Assembly (NCBI GenBank): GCA_902805475.1
Contig: CADCSX010000007.1
Coordinates: 2,232,001-2,296,000, forward strand
DNA from: Entonaema liquescens
Lineage: Eukaryota > Ascomycota > Sordariomycetes > Xylariales > Xylariaceae
Reading direction: 5' to 3'
DNA length: 64,000 bases
A model generated the notes under the pieces. That model searched no databases. It was not told the origin of the DNA and worked only from the letters and a program-made list of their open reading frames with translations. This document shows positions 11,475 to 22,895 of this stretch, piece by piece. How positions within the stretch are numbered: position 1 is the stretch's first letter; each line of letters begins with the position of its first letter. Made by a program: the position numbers and the translations under genes.

Positions 11475-13165
11475 TGGACATGATGATGATTAAGGAAGCG
11501 TATTAAGTATTGTATGAAATGATTCGGTGATCTTGGGGGAGAGAGAGAGAGAGAAAGAGAAAGAGTAGGTAGTTTCTGTCTCTACCTCGGTTTAGAAAGA
11601 AAGTAACTAACGGGGAATTCTTCTTCGATATCTACAGGGAAAAGGATCACCACTAATCAAGATAACACGGTAATAATCACCCGTTACACAACTTGTGGTA
11701 CATTCAGAAGAGAAACACGGGAAGAGAAGGACTGAATTTCCTCCAGTCGCAGCATCAAAAGATCAAGGGTGGAATGACATGTGTAACTTGGGTGAAATGA
11801 CGTCGAAGTCTCGTCCCGCGCGGCCGCGTTGTACTAATGTATAATGTATAATTCTATTGGTCCAAGCGTCTCTTTTGGTTGCGCTTTCATGCATGTCTTC
11901 GAGGTATGTACCTTACCTTACCTAAGACCTACTCCAGAAGAAAACTGTTGAGAAGGCGCGGAGACATCCGCAACGTTATATCATTCTAGAAGAATCCCCG
12001 ATGAACCGCGGTTTCCAGCCACGCCGAGGTCCTGGTAATTTATGAATTACCTATAGGAGTACCTAGTTATTACTATAATTTTCTACCTATTCTTTAAAGT
12101 AACAAGTTCCGATAGTTACTATGTATGTCGTGTAACAACGACTATATTAGAAAGAAGAAGAATTTCCAAGTGAGCTTGTAAGTAGGTACCTAGCCATGGT
12201 ACATACATAGTATGTAGCTAACCGGCCAATGCTCTAACCTAATTGGTTCATCAGGGGAACGAACTTCGCTTATCCCGACCAACCAAAGTTGCCATTCTGT
12301 GGATTGAGTGGTGGATATCCATCATTTTTCTTGAGGCTATTCAGACCCCCTATATCAATGTCCGTTTTTGCTTTTAAGCTTGGCCGCTATTCCGTGCCAT
12401 ATGGCCAAGCTTCTAAAATGATCAACCCCTTACCTTTGGATTTGAAATGATCCGCATAGCCGCTAGCCAATCTCCCGACTATTTGGGTAAATCAATGAGC
12501 CTCACCGAGCCGCATTGAACACCGGCTACTCGGAATCTTCAGTTCATATCTGTTGCTTTCGGACCGGTTATTGGACTCCCTAAGACATCTCCTAAGCACA
12601 CAAATCTGTTGGGGAGTTTGTTGGAACCTCGGTGCTATTCAATGGTGTAACATTGATATGTCTACGTCCTCGGTGCTCTTTAGAGGCTCCTACGTGTACA
12701 GCTGAATATGCATATGATTAAACCGTCGAGTTGAAATTAAGGGGCTCTGGCAGCTTATGTTGATAGGCGAGCAATAAAATCAAAGCTGAGGGATCATCCA
12801 ACACAAATGTAATTATGTTATCTTCATTGCTGAACCTTCTGCTATTATATAACGACAGTAAAATGGAACATTCCTCATTCATAAGAGGTACCTATGCAAG
12901 AGACCCAAGAGCCAATAGCACTCGGGCGGTGAGAGAAGTAGTAATGCTCAATTCATTATTACGATCTGGCAAATGCCTCTAGCCATTGACTCCAATGAAA
13001 TATCCCGGAAAACATCGAACTTCGGTATGGTAGTAAGGTAGCATGCTGTCAAAGAACCCCGCTTGTTTCCCAGACGGCCATCGCATCGTTTCATCTCGCA
13101 TGCTCGTCTCATCCCCAATTCTCGTTTATCGTCATACACTGCTCTCGCTTCTTTTTGGTTGCCGT
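11475..13165. other. Lipase upstream region and gene-free stretch
   Basis: A (GA)n/(GAAA)n tract at about 11538-11566 lies just upstream of the lipase start. Around 12040-12215 there are several TACCTA/TAGGTA-type palindromic motifs and repeated TACATA. No coding region was recognised. The last part holds the SAR1 3' UTR. Confidence 0.55.
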
Positions 13166-14139
13166 CTAGACGTACTGGGAAAGCCACCTTATACCCTCAC
13201 CGTATCCTACTGAATGTTAGTTTGTGGTCCTCTGGGATTACATCAAAATTGAGTTTTATGTGACGAACCTTGTCTCATCACCACGGAGCACATGAAGACC
13301 TCAATGGGTCGGATACCCTCCAATGGGACCTTGCCCTTTCCAGTCGTCTGGTACAGGCCTAATTCGTGACGGAGTTGGTCCTCGGACACAGCATTGGGGT
13401 GGTCGATCTTGTTTCCGAGGATGACGAAGGGTACCTTGGCGAGCTCCTCCATGGACAGAAGGGCGTCAAGCTCGGCCTTGGACTCGGGTAGACGCTCGTG
13501 ATCCATGGCGTCGACTAGGAAAACAATTCCGTTGACTTCCGGGAAGTAGTCCTTCCACAACCGACGGGCTAAACGGATCGGACTTATTAGTCGAAATCCA
13601 AACATGACGTAACAGCTTCATAAAGCATACCTTGCTGGTGACCACCTAGATCGAAGGTGGTGAAGCGCACATTTCCAATCGCAAGTTCTTCGGATGCTAC
13701 GAGGTGTTAGTAGACTGACACGTGCGCTCGACAATTATCGTATAACAGTATGCGACATACTGGGATGTAGGGTAGGCTGTAAGATGGCAACTCGGTCATT
13801 CTGTAATTCCGTATTGTTAGTCTTCTTGTCTACGATGAACAATGCAATCTCCCGCAGAGTCAAGAGGTCATCCTGGTATGATATAGGACACCGACTCGAG
13901 GCGCGGGGAGGAACGGAACCATCGACGAACCTTCAACATATGTAGTAGAGTTGTCTTTCCAGCATTGTCGAGGCCGAGGAACAGTAGCTTAGCATGCTTG
14001 TTCATCAAACCAAGCGACGAGAGGACATCGTAGACTGCGAATAACAACGTCAGCCGTGACCATTCCGAAAGGATCGAGTCGCCTCGATAAGAACTCGCGA
14101 GCTAGGGATAGAGAACTAACACCACTGAACAATCCACAT
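13166..14139 (-). CDS. sar1: SAR1, COPII small GTPase
   Basis: SAR1 recruits SEC23/24 to ER exit sites when loaded with GTP by SEC12. Six exons join without any frame problem: 14139-14121, 14034-13931, 13800-13761, 13696-13631, 13568-13269 and 13206-13166. They total 570 nt, giving the family-typical 189 aa. The first exon is only 19 nt (MWIVQW plus one base). Seen: the hydrophobic N-terminal helix that inserts in the ER membrane, P-loop 'GLDNAGKT' (27-34), switch I 'PTLHPTSEE', switch II 'DLGGHQQARRLW' with the catalytic His74, 'NKID' (129-132), and the C-terminal 'GEGIRWLSQYV'. Introns are 62-130 bp with clear GTRNGT-like donors and CTAAC/CTGAC branch points. There is no lipid-modification site, as expected for SAR1. 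Confidence 0.97.
14121..14139 (-). other. SAR1 19-nt first exon
   Basis: The start ATG at 14139 lies in an exon of only 19 nt, followed by a GTTAGT donor at 14120. The exon ends in phase 1 and joins exon 2 at 14034 through a GCTGAC branch point and CGCAG acceptor. This small exon is easily missed by gene predictors, which may instead extend a downstream frame upstream. Confidence 0.9.
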
Positions 14140-15307
14140 ATTGACTCGACAGTTATTATGTAGTTACGAGTAAACAAAATATTCGGTCTTTGTAGGCGTA
14201 AGAGTATACGCTTGAATCGAAGGTGTGCTATCTTCGTAGGTTGTTCACGGAGATGGGCGGACAATAAGTTGAAATAATATATGTAGGGTCCGAGGCCGTC
14301 CCTAAGAAATTTGAATGATGTTAAGGACAACCTGGAGCACTGGAAAACCACCAAGCCACAATTCCCGCTAGCCACATGTGGCTACGCTACAATAGGTCCC
14401 AACTTCCAACCTTGAAGGTGACAACGTGTACGTACCCGCCATGCATATTTATGGAGCCACACATCAGATTCCAACAAGACGATACGGAATATTTTACAAC
14501 AAGACCACCTGATATCACCATAATAACAACGTGAGGTAAGCCCAATCGAAACTAATTCCCCTTCTCGTAACTGCTCATATGAGCATACAGTATAAACATA
14601 AAAATTCAGTACATCGCAGATACAATTGAGAAGTCTCAGTAAAAAAAAAAAAAATAAATAAAAAAAAAACATCATGTTTACTTTGGCTGATGATTATCAC
14701 CAAACACCGGTGACACCGATTGATACCGATCTTCTCCAACAGCGAACACATCCCGAATGGAAAAATGCATGCAGATGCAGCATGCATCTTCTAGAAACCC
14801 ATCGGATGTCGGTGTCATTTCACAAATCTACGTACTATCATGCGCAAGATCGTATCCAATGTAGACAGTATGAACAGAGCAAATAAGACTATAGCGAATT
14901 GGTATCCTATCATCATTCATCATCATCACCATCACTATAAACCATTTCAATCCCATAACCGAATAGTGTAAAAGTTATATCATCAAGTAATTTCAATTTC
15001 AATTATATAACCAGATCGCCGCCGCCCTTATGCTTGATGTGCCGTTTCCCAAGTGGTATCATGAATGACCAATGCTGCCCACCCCTATGCCGTGAAATGC
15101 GAAGTATGCATTGTCCTAAGAGGGATATCGCCTCGCGAAAGAAAAAAAAACTTCATGAAGAGCGAGAGAAATAAAACCTATATACACCGACAGACCCCAA
15201 GTAATCATAATACCGGGCCCGTCTAGAAAACACGAAAAAAATAAATGCAATGAAGGATAATAGTGGACAATGCAAGCCTGCACTCAATGGCCGTAGCGAA
15301 GCCTCCA
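14140..15307. other. SAR1 upstream region
   Basis: Holds the SAR1 promoter and the 3' UTR of the next gene (also minus strand). Features: a poly(A)/A-rich tract at 14641-14669, and a short CAT-type run near 14911-14935. No gene was recognised; the short ORFs here have AT-rich, unlikely composition. Confidence 0.55.
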
Positions 15308-17602
15308 CTAGATGGACAGGACGAACTGGTCCGGGCCTAGCTTTCCAGCCATGAGTAATCCTATCTCTCGCATCCTCTCCGCGCCCTGGCCAGGCTGAGG
15401 TTTCTTCTCGGTAACTTGACCTTTGCGTGCCCTGTTGCAGTGCTTCTGGAAGTACTTCTCCTTAAACTTCTCTTTCCGACGCTGACGCTTCTGCTCGAGC
15501 CCTTTGACAATGTCAATAGCACCTCGTACGTGGCGCTGTTTTGTGTTTGATTTGCCTTGTCGGCGATGTCCCTTTAGATGATGTGGAAACATCGCAGGAG
15601 CCCGTGGAAGCGACTTAGTATGTGTTAAGCCAGGTCGGAATGCAAGACTCTTAAATTCATGCTTTCCCCGGTTTGCATCTTGAACAAGCGATGACGGAGG
15701 GGACCGCACTACAGGGCCTGGAGCAGGTGACACGAGTCGACGAGGTGAACGCCCGTCGAAAAGACGCTTAGGCGATCGACCTCGAGGTTTCGGGGGGGAG
15801 TGATGACGCTTAGGCGGTGGGGAATGATATCGTCGGGGCGATGTCTGGTCCATCTTTTTTCTTCGTCGCTCAACACCGTTCTCAATGTCATAGGGATCCT
15901 CGGACAAGTGACCATCGCTTTCACGAACGGATACGCGAGGCTCAATGTCTTCGTCTTCCGGCTCTGATGTCGGGAAACTCGGGTCGATATCTTGAGGAAT
16001 TGGATGGAGCTTCTCTCGTCGCCTCGCGGCTACACATGAAATATAGGCGTCCTCTAACGCACGGTCTTCATCTAAAGTGCCACAAACAAAATCGGTGCTG
16101 TCTGGCAACTCAGGTGTGCCAGGGCGCATCTTAATCCGGCGAGGTTTCTCTCGTGTTGCTCTGGACAGTGGGTTAGGCCCATCAGAAGACGATGAATCCG
16201 ATCGGTTACCCGTCATAGATAATCGACGGAAGATAGGCGTGGTTCCAGAGGTTTGAGTCACTGGACCGCGACTAGGAGTCCATAGATCCAGATTCTCACC
16301 ATCGTTATCATCGTCATCCGAATCAGCAAATCCAATCTCGTTGTCGGTATTGTAACCGTCCGAAAAGTCGTCATCAGACCCATAACCCGATTGATTGTCG
16401 ACCTCGTAACCATCATCCATCTCATCCTCTATGGTCTCATCCGGACGGTCCACCTCGTCTTCGTCCTCGTCTTCATCTTCATCTTCATCGTCCTCGTCGT
16501 CCTCATCATCATTCAGCTCCTCCGCCTCTTCTTCCTCTTCTTCTAGTTCCTCCTCTTCGGCTTCCTTTCCTAACCGCCGAATCTCATTTTCCTTCTGAAG
16601 TGTATCATTAATAGTTAATCGACGGCCAGGTGCCGGAAGATTTAGACGAATCCAATCCTCCTCCTGCGGCTCATCACTAGCAAACTCATGAAAACGAGAA
16701 GACTCGCTATTCAGGTCATTTGGGTTCGCAGTCAGGTACTTGGCTGACCGGACTGGCATTGGACTTCGTGACGACGGTCGCGGGGTCAAGGACCTATGCG
16801 ATCGACCGCGTGTAGCGGAAGGCGACCGAAGCTTACGTGCAGTGACGGGAGAGCCGTTACTTTCCCTCCATGATGCTATGGCCGAGCTGAGTACTGATTG
16901 CTGTACATCTTGCTTCGGTGGTGTCCGAGGAGCCAATTTTGTAGGGCATGCAAATTTTATGCAAGATTTCTTTTGGGGCTTCTCGTTTACTGGTGGCTTA
17001 GGCTCAACTGACTGTAAAGATGGTGGCTTCGTAGTATCGGATTTCTGACCACACGCGAATGAAATGCAGCGCTTTTTGGTCAAAGCTTCTACTACAGGAT
17101 CCTTTGGCAACCCATTGCTTCCCACTGGCTTACTCAAAGCGGCCACTTGCATGGGTTGTTGGGGGTCACGATGTGGAGTAAATTTGGATTTCGCATCGAA
17201 ATAAAGGTCCGTGTTCAACCGTGGAAGTGATATTACAGGTGGCGGCGGACTAGGTGTGTTTGTGCGCGCGGGGCTTGTAAAGCCAGTGTCGCTAGTAAGG
17301 TCGGCAGTAGATGCGAGGCTGACGCTGCTGTTCATTGAACGTCGCCTTGAAGAGTTGAAACTCAAATTGACAGGATCCTCTTCTGAATGAAGAGCTTTCG
17401 TTAAAAGAGATTCGGAATTGTCCGCTGTTTTTCGTACGGCACTCCGCTTGAATTGGGTCTCTGGACGTGAACGGTGATTATCGGGAGGTTCGTCAACTTC
17501 AGCCGCAGCCTCGTCTTCCGGCGCGTGTTGCATACCCGCCCCTTGCGCGGCGAAAGCCAGCATATTTGCGCCGGTCGAATCGTGAATCAAATCGTTCGCC
17601 AT
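15308..17602 (-). CDS. Acidic, SR-like fungal protein of unknown function (DUF2457-like)
   Basis: Single-exon ORF. I choose the ATG at 17602 (protein 'MANDLIHDSTGANMLAFAAQ', 764 aa) over an in-frame ATG at 17659, because the 19 extra residues look like 5' UTR. Parts seen in order: disordered Ser/Pro-rich N-terminus; two copies of a short Cys motif, 'KKRCISFACG' and 'KKSCIKFACP'; a long Glu/Asp block (about 16430-16560) that is almost pure D/E; a second acidic region; then Arg/Ser/Pro-rich repeats of the 'SPRRYHSPPPKRHHSPPKP' type; and a very basic C-terminus 'KQRRRKEKFKEKYFQKH'. This layout suggests a nuclear or RNA-associated scaffold. It recalls the fungal DUF2457 family by memory; function is unknown. 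Confidence 0.75.
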   Translation of the reverse strand: MANDLIHDSTGANMLAFAAQGAGMQHAPEDEAAAEVDEPPDNHRSRPETQFKRSAVRKTADNSESLLTKALHSEEDPVNLSFNSSRRRSMNSSVSLASTADLTSDTGFTSPARTNTPSPPPPVISLPRLNTDLYFDAKSKFTPHRDPQQPMQVAALSKPVGSNGLPKDPVVEALTKKRCISFACGQKSDTTKPPSLQSVEPKPPVNEKPQKKSCIKFACPTKLAPRTPPKQDVQQSVLSSAIASWRESNGSPVTARKLRSPSATRGRSHRSLTPRPSSRSPMPVRSAKYLTANPNDLNSESSRFHEFASDEPQEEDWIRLNLPAPGRRLTINDTLQKENEIRRLGKEAEEEELEEEEEEAEELNDDEDDEDDEDEDEDEDEDEVDRPDETIEDEMDDGYEVDNQSGYGSDDDFSDGYNTDNEIGFADSDDDDNDGENLDLWTPSRGPVTQTSGTTPIFRRLSMTGNRSDSSSSDGPNPLSRATREKPRRIKMRPGTPELPDSTDFVCGTLDEDRALEDAYISCVAARRREKLHPIPQDIDPSFPTSEPEDEDIEPRVSVRESDGHLSEDPYDIENGVERRRKKMDQTSPRRYHSPPPKRHHSPPKPRGRSPKRLFDGRSPRRLVSPAPGPVVRSPPSSLVQDANRGKHEFKSLAFRPGLTHTKSLPRAPAMFPHHLKGHRRQGKSNTKQRHVRGAIDIVKGLEQKRQRRKEKFKEKYFQKHCNRARKGQVTEKKPQPGQGAERMREIGLLMAGKLGPDQFVLSI

Positions 17603-18540
17603 ATTGACGATGATAGCAATCGTATTTTCGGATATACGATAGGAACATGCGCAATGCAAAACTTGCTTAGTTGTACCGCTAGTCTATTGGTACGTCGTCT
17701 AAGAGCTCTACAGTTCCTTACTGCGTGCTATCTTAATTTCGTAAAATCGTTGGTTTAGGATGGAAAGGTGGCTTAGTTAAGAGGATTTTGTTATTTTGGT
17801 GTTTTTTTTCGAATGCTTCGGAGGCTACAAAGTGCAGGCCAAGTCCCCAGCAAGGAGATTCGTGGTATTTGTCCCTAGGGACCGTCTCGCTATAATTGTC
17901 GGCCCATGATGTCGCAAGTCGCGGTTGAAGGTATTGGTGAAGGTCCGGGAGGGTTGCTGCGAATTGGCTCCTAGAAAAGCTGACAAGGTAGGAGGTGGTT
18001 GTAGTCGAGGAAGGTAAGTCGAGGTTTTAAGCGGGTGGCAAATGTGTTGATTTGATGTGTTATGAACTCCGAGACAGAGTAAACGATAGTCGTCAGCAAT
18101 AAAAAAGATTTACCTCCCTCGAACGGCAGATTAAAATTGTCGGCTGAGTGTAGAGGCTTAGGAGTCTTGGAAAACTCTTGGCCTTGACTAAAATATGACG
18201 TCGGGGCGTTGCCGTCTGCCGTCTGCCGTGTACCGTATATTCTAAGGGAGACACAAATGGATATTGATGAATGTGAAGGAGTACCAAGGTTGGATCGCAA
18301 AGGTCCAAGAGGCCAAGAGGAAGTTAAGGTCCCAGCCCTGGACCCCAAGGACTTCAACGAAGGGCTAACTTGGGAAATAAAGAAGTCTCAGCAGAAAGTG
18401 GGAGAAGGAGGCGATAGAAATGGAAACTGAGAATTCAGGAATCGGGAACGGGGAGGGGGAGACCCTATGAGGATGAACCAAAAGCTACGGGATCTGGTTC
18501 TACGTTCTTGGTGGTTTGTTTGCAAGTGGGTACTTATGGG

Positions 18541-18619
18541 ATACTAGGATACTAGGATACTAGGATACTAGGATACTAGGATACTAGGATACTAGGATAC
18601 TAGGATACTAGGATACTAG
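18541..18619. repeat. Minisatellite, 8-bp unit ATACTAGG, ~10 copies
   Basis: Nine perfect copies of ATACTAGG run from 18541 to 18612, followed by a partial tenth. The perfection of the array suggests recent slippage or expansion. It lies about 0.9 kb upstream of the minus-strand gene ending at 15308. Confidence 0.97.
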
Positions 18620-19376
18620 AATAAGTTACCTAGTGTAGAGAATGGAAAGAGGGAAAAAAAAAAAAAAAAAAAGATTTGATTACCGCACGGCGTAATGCTA
18701 AAGCAACGCTGTAGCGCTGGAGCGGTGGGAAAGAGAAACGACTGGGAAACCGAGTGTTGGAAACAGGCGGTATGCGCAACTTAACTGGTCCTATTGTACA
18801 TATTGTACATAATGAAAAAAGGCAAATGCAAATGGCAACTTCCCATCAGACGCTCACGGTCGTACTCAGGTAGTACCGTGCCTGTCATTTGAGTTTTAGT
18901 CAGAGCTAACGAACCAGTGAACACTAAACCCTAGGTAGGTACCTAGCAAAAGCCTATGTACATGGTGGGACTCACCCGAGGCTACGTACTGTGGCACGTA
19001 CCGTAAGTTCGTACCCCGTGCGTAGCTACACTGTGAGGATGATGTGGGAATGATTGCTGCTAGTAGCGGATAATGAAGGCTTGGAATCTTGGCTTCCAAC
19101 GTGGATTACGGGCGGGGATCTACGAGAACGAGGTACCCTTGTTCTTTTCGCCTTTTATTCAGTCTTTTTTTATCGATGCAGCATCAGCGCAAGCCCGGCA
19201 GCCATTCATCACCGAGAAACCCCCGGTCAAAACGACAAGAACGAGGCGGTCGTAAGTAACGTAGGTTAAATAGTTTAATGGTACTTGCTTACATTACCTT
19301 ACATGCCTTATGTAGGTAAGTACATGTCTTGAATACATACATAATTACATGTACGGGCCATGTATTGCTCGCCTTT

Positions 19377-19441
19377 GATTATTGCGAATGATTATTGCGA
19401 ATGATTATTGCGAATGATTATTGCGAATGATTATTGCGAAT
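19377..19441. repeat. Minisatellite, 13-bp unit GATTATTGCGAAT, 5 copies
   Basis: Five perfect 13-bp copies lie head to tail. A 13-bp unit without a single mismatch is unusual for intergenic DNA here and suggests a young expansion or a selected binding-site array. Confidence 0.97.
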
Positions 19442-22400
19442 AAATGAATTGGCAACAACCTAGAATATACCGGATAAGTATAACTCTTCGATCCTGATTT
19501 CTTTAATGTAGTATTCCATTTCCCAGCACAATGGGAATAAAAATGCCGATTTCGCTTTTCTCATCTAGTGCCTATCTAAATGTATGTACATATGCATTAC
19601 GACTCGGGCTATTGCTAGACAATTGCAGTACATAGTACATGGCATAGCAGGCATAGGTTGGTATGAACGGCGTGGGTGGTCGTACAAGGGGCCGAGGCCG
19701 CTCCTCAAAAATGTCCGGGCGCATCTGGACCTGCAAGTAATCTCTCATATTTTGTTAAGCCGTACATGAACACCTGGGCTGAATATCTACAGATTCGTAT
19801 GTGGCCCATAATGTTTTACTCGATCGCCGGTGAGCCACTTTTTGAACTAGCAATTTTTTTTTCTTCCTTTCTATTAATTTCGCGCACGTCGCTCCGATTA
19901 GATAGTGAAACTCTTCGGCTATGTACATTACAGTCTAATTGACCTAAAGCATGCAAATTTCTTATTTACAGGCTAGAAAAACTTTTTCATTGTTGGTCTG
20001 TTGGGAAGAATAATAGCATCATCCCCTTTTCCATAAACCTCTCATATTCTTTTTAAGTTCACAGTGTTTAATTGTCCGTGCTAAAACCCCCAAACCCCCA
20101 TTTACAAGCTAACCTACATAGTTATTCATCATAATGAATCAATCTAAATAATAACTTGTTTTATTTCTTTTATGGTTGTAAGTAATTCTCTTTAAGTGAA
20201 TGTATTACCGGATTCTTACGACATTGTTCTTTTTTCCCAATGGGTTTCTCACTATAGATATCTAGAAGACTCTTTAATCAAGATTCGATGCAGATAAAGA
20301 AATCCGGATGCAACCGTAAATGAGCCTGTCGAATAACCCACCACCCTTTCGCCTATGCCGAAAGTTGTGTAATGATACTCTCAGCCATTCTTTCTATAAT
20401 ACCAACTATACCAACTATATGCTAATGTAAGTAAAATGTAGGTACGCCGAACCTAGACGCTTATGTGTATCGTATCATTGCATAACCTCCTATGTAGCAA
20501 AGACAAAAAAGGGTTGGTTCATTCGGACAGGCGGTGAACTCTCATCATTTTACGAGGCCTTAAGGTTCTTTTAGTAAGTCTCGTCCCGACTGTTCCCAAA
20601 CCAAAGTAAACAGATCCTAGGAAACGTAAGACGTAAGATAATGAAGCCCTACGGTCTACGGGGTTCGAACTCGTTTGTCAAAGCCATGACAACTGTTCCC
20701 AGTACTAGAAGATGTTGTACAGTGCAGAACAGTATGATACTTACCAGATCCGTTGCCCCGGCTCTAAGCAACTTTATGATTCGTCAAGTGTCGATTCGAC
20801 ATTGTCCTCCTGCGTCCAGCATGACATTTGGTACCGTTACGCAGCACGCCTGCAAGCTGCAGCACGCAACCTAATTCGGGCCACACCCGCGGGTACTCGG
20901 GACAATAGAAGCATATCGCGAGTGGCATGTGGGTTTCTTCGCTTGCCTCATATGCTCATATGCAACTCTATCACTCACACCATCATGCTCTCTGACATCA
21001 GAAAGAGAGGTTTAAACACCCACTAGGGTTTCACTTCATTATGTCTTCGTTGATCTCATAGAGAATTTGGAGCACAGCTCTCGCAGAACACGTGTTGGTT
21101 TTGCGCTGCTGGGACATGTGAGACTTTCGGCTAGTTGACGTGACGGGGAGTGACAATCCTTGTGTGCTTCTCCAAATCCCATCGACAATCATCGACAATT
21201 CCCGCCAATGGAAAGCTTGTCGCTGGCGTATCGTACGGCGTATAAGGCGGATATAGACCCCAATGATCCCCCTTTAAGGATGAATAGGGGTCGATCTGCT
21301 TCAACATACGGTTTGAGGCGCACTCTCTATCGGCTCGAGGGTTTTGGGCGGTGGCCTGACTTGTGCCTTGCGATACTCTATTCGTTGTTTTCAATATTTA
21401 TTTAGCTAATAAGTTGAAGCAGTGCTTGGGCAGCACCGTCCTGTTCATCGTTGCTTTTCTTGCTCTGGTCAGTCGGTGATCATACAGTAGCGGCGGGCGA
21501 TGCCAGGCCAAGCCATACTTGTGATCTTGCCCTTTCGGCTATGTTAAGGAGGATCGAACCCCCCCTACCTCCCACATCCAGCCTAGCACGTTAGATCTCC
21601 ATAGTAGTATAGTAGTATAGTAGTATATATGCAGATGTTAGCTTCGAGGACCCCGCATTCAAAACTGCCCATCGAGCTTGTTGCTACTAAAAGGCGGTAT
21701 CAGCGCGTGGTGAAAAATATTAACCCCTAGCCCGGCCAGTTCTCCCGTTGATGATTCGCGTCTTTATTCTTGTTGTACACATGGGTAAGGCATAGCAGGG
21801 TCCAAATCCTTGTTGACATAATCTAGTCCTATGTGTGGTACATAGTATATTCCCCATCCCCCCTCTCACTCGTGATGTTTGATAGATGTGTGACATCCGC
21901 TTGCATGTATGAAGGATCCCCCCAAGGGTCCTCTACATATTTGCATATACGGTAATACGTAGTACTCATCATTGAGTTTAAATGACAAGTTGGGGGGGGC
22001 TCGGCCAAGTTGAGTAACACTAAATATGTGCTAGAAGTAGATTCGGAAGCGTGGTGAACCACAAATCGAGCAGTGATGCAATGCGCGGAGTTTTTTAATT
22101 GAAGCCTTCCAATAGATTAGCGCACTAATTAGAGATCACCTGAACCATTCTGACAATTTCGCTTGACCCAAATTGGGTATACGACGTATTCAAGCATATT
22201 GAAGTTTTTTTTTAGTTTTTTTTTTCTTCCATATCAACACTCGCACACGATTCAGTCTCCCTAACTTGGCAGGGCAAAGTTTGATTTGACAAAACTACTT
22301 CTTTCCTAGATCCAAATCGCCACGTTTTGACAGCGATGCTCCTTTACTTATATGCTCTTAGTGTAAGGGGGATAACTTAATTAAGTCTGTGAATTATTTT

Positions 22401-22895
22401 TCGGAATGTCTTATAGAATAATAAAAGAATCCTTTGGCAGTATTTATATTTAGAGAATAGATCTGTCTAGGCTGCCGGATGTTGCACAGTAGCAATATTA
22501 CGACATAAAAAGAAAGGAGAAAAAAGGAGTCGGAGATTTAAAATAATCATATCATCAGTTCTAATAAGTGCGGTGTGGGTTTGTGGTTTGGGTTTGGGAT
22601 TTGGGTGTACACTCCCAGCGGGAAAGGCTGGAATATTGGAGGGGCGGCCCGATGACTAAGGTGGATTACTACATCATGTGATTTGCTTACCTTTTGAACT
22701 TTTCCGTCCGTCCTGTCTGTTCTGTCTGTCTGTCAAGTTGAATAGGTATCTTTAAATATCACGTGAAGCACTATACCTAACAAGGCTAGACTTGATTTTC
22801 TGCCGAAAGCCCGACAACTTCGAAATTGCTTCAAGCCAACGTTCATCGTGAGCTTGCCCTGGTCGCGTATTCCTCAATTGGCAGCACTAGTCATC

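Larger units (their letters stand above)
17603..22895. other. 5.3 kb gene-free stretch with minisatellites
   Basis: No convincing gene on either strand. It holds two clean minisatellites (18541-18619 and 19377-19441, listed separately), a poly(A) tract at 18654-18672, an ATAGTAGT run at 21600-21627 and a T-rich block at 22205-22227. The last few hundred bases are the promoter of the ATP synthase delta gene. Confidence 0.6.

Noticed and set aside
20655..20680. GGGTTCGAAC with a 5-bp stem, like a T arm
   Set aside because: No upstream D arm or anticodon arm could be aligned.
21540..21600. Minus-strand GGTTCGATCC, like a tRNA B box
   Set aside because: No A box at the right distance and no matching acceptor stem.
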